Below are positions 38,955 through 39,713 of a DNA stretch of 39,713 nucleotides, one piece after another. Source of the stretch: Blastopirellula sp. (lineage in GTDB: Bacteria > Planctomycetota > Planctomycetia > Pirellulales > Pirellulaceae); assembly GCA_002733575.1 (NCBI GenBank), contig NVWB01000168.1, positions 1 through 39,713 on the forward strand, written 5' to 3'. Below the pieces are notes generated by a model. It was not told the origin of the DNA. It worked only from the letters and a program-made list of their open reading frames with translations, and made no database searches. Positions within the stretch are counted from its first letter, which is position 1. Each line of letters begins with the position of its first letter. The position numbers and the translations under genes were made by a program.

Positions 38955-39713
38955 ATGCGTCGAATGTTCTTTTTGTTGCTGGCAGCCTGTCTCTCGGTTT
39001 CGCTAACTCACAGCAGCTTTGCCGACGACCGCATTACCGACGACCGGCCAAACTTCATCATTATTATCGGAGATGACGTTGGCTGGAATGACAGTGGAGC
39101 CTATGGGCACCCCCATATCAAAACCCCGAACGTCGACCAAATGGCTGCCCAAGGGCTACGTTTCGACGCGGCTTTTTTGACTTGCAGCTCTTGTAGCCCT
39201 AGCCGTTGCAGCATTATGACAGGAAGGTACCCACATAGTACAGGTGCCGGAGAACTTCATTTACCGCTGCCAGCAGACCAAATAGTTTTTGCCGGAATGT
39301 TGAAAAAAGCTGGTTACTATACGGTATCTGCCGGAAAATGGCACCTCGGCAAAGCGGCTGAGGTCAATTTTGACATGATTGTTGGTGGCAAACCGAGCGG
39401 TTGTGAAAATTGGGTCACCATGCTGCAAGAGCGGCCTAAAGACCAACCATTCTTCATGTGGTTCGCCGCATTTGATGCCCATCGGGGCTGGTCAAAAAAT
39501 GCAATTCCCGAGCCCCATACCCGCAAAGACATTGTGATTCCCCCGTTTTTCCCCGATGAAAACGAGGTGCGAGACGATTTGGCGTTGTACTACGACGAAG
39601 TTTCACGCCTCGATTCGTACACCGGAAAAGTTTTGGCCGAACTAAAGAAACAAGGCATTGATGACAATACGCTGGTGATCTTCATGTCAGACAATGGTCG
39701 CCCATTCCCACGA
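38955..39713 (+). CDS. Secreted S1 sulfatase, 3' end outside window
   Basis: 253 codons are visible and the frame is still open at the last base. A signal peptide (about residues 4-23) precedes P-N-F-I-I-I-I-G-D40-D41-V-G-W, the first metal-binding block, and T-C-S-S-C80-S-P-S-R84-C-S-I-M-T-G-R, the sulfatase signature whose C80 is converted to formylglycine. S-A-G-K-W-H-L-G-K near 131 supplies a conserved Lys/His pair. The final visible stretch S-D-N-G-R-P-F-P-R resembles heparan N-sulfatase (SGSH, S1_8)-type enzymes, in which D-N-G belongs to the metal site, so a sulfamidase-like activity is possible. The segment between about residues 140 and 160 is short for the family. The start is well supported by GAGGAG and a promoter. 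Confidence 0.92.
   Translation, partial: MRRMFFLLLAACLSVSLTHSSFADDRITDDRPNFIIIIGDDVGWNDSGAYGHPHIKTPNVDQMAAQGLRFDAAFLTCSSCSPSRCSIMTGRYPHSTGAGELHLPLPADQIVFAGMLKKAGYYTVSAGKWHLGKAAEVNFDMIVGGKPSGCENWVTMLQERPKDQPFFMWFAAFDAHRGWSKNAIPEPHTRKDIVIPPFFPDENEVRDDLALYYDEVSRLDSYTGKVLAELKKQGIDDNTLVIFMSDNGRPFPR

Overview
The window looks like a chromosome segment of a member of the Planctomycetota, with only moderate G+C. The evidence is the gene content: arylsulfatases (three domains in two genes), a DUF1549/DUF1553 gene paired with a DUF1501 gene, a DUF1559 protein, an ECF sigma factor next to a transmembrane Ser/Thr kinase, Tat-exported Gfo/Idh/MocA oxidoreductases, WD40, TPR and LRR proteins, and very large multidomain exported proteins. 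I saw no rRNA, tRNA, CRISPR array, integrase or complete insertion sequence.

Layout. Bases 2-3133 hold the 3' part of a large TPR protein cut by the left edge. Bases 3.4-7.3 kb hold three plus-strand catabolic genes: a Tat-exported oxidoreductase, a sodium:solute symporter and a creatininase-family hydrolase. Bases 7.7-12.6 kb hold a zinc-ribbon/Ig-like/transglutaminase membrane protein and a DUF1559 protein. The gaps around these genes carry copies of several short palindromic repeat families, which pile up in a gene-free 1.08 kb stretch (12581-13661). Bases 13.66-22.08 kb form a signalling operon: an ECF sigma factor (probably leaderless), a 2023-residue Ser/Thr kinase whose exported half carries a propeller, an azurin-like copper domain and cytochrome c, and an LRR protein with a duplicated C-terminal region.

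From 22.1 to 35.1 kb the genes are on the minus strand. A three-gene set (DUF1549/1553, DUF1501, WD40) is preceded by a two-gene sialic-acid unit. That unit is a 2156-residue secreted protein fusing sulfatase, sialidase, sialate O-acetylesterase and a second sulfatase, followed 45 bp later by an N-acetylneuraminate lyase. A 32-bp palindrome overlapping a good promoter lies in front of it, and a ParD/ParE-like toxin-antitoxin pair lies upstream. The right end carries a secreted PQQ-like propeller protein with a Gly/Arg/Pro-rich insert, a Uup-type ABC-F ATPase, and the 5' part of another sulfatase that runs off the edge.

How they fit together (inference). The fusion protein could strip sulfate, O-acetyl and sialic acid from mucin-like glycans outside the cytoplasm, and the lyase would then split imported N-acetylneuraminate into N-acetylmannosamine and pyruvate. 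The ECF/kinase/LRR operon has the architecture of a trans-membrane sensor in which a redox-active exterior is wired to a cytoplasmic kinase. These two fusions are the most unusual content of the window.
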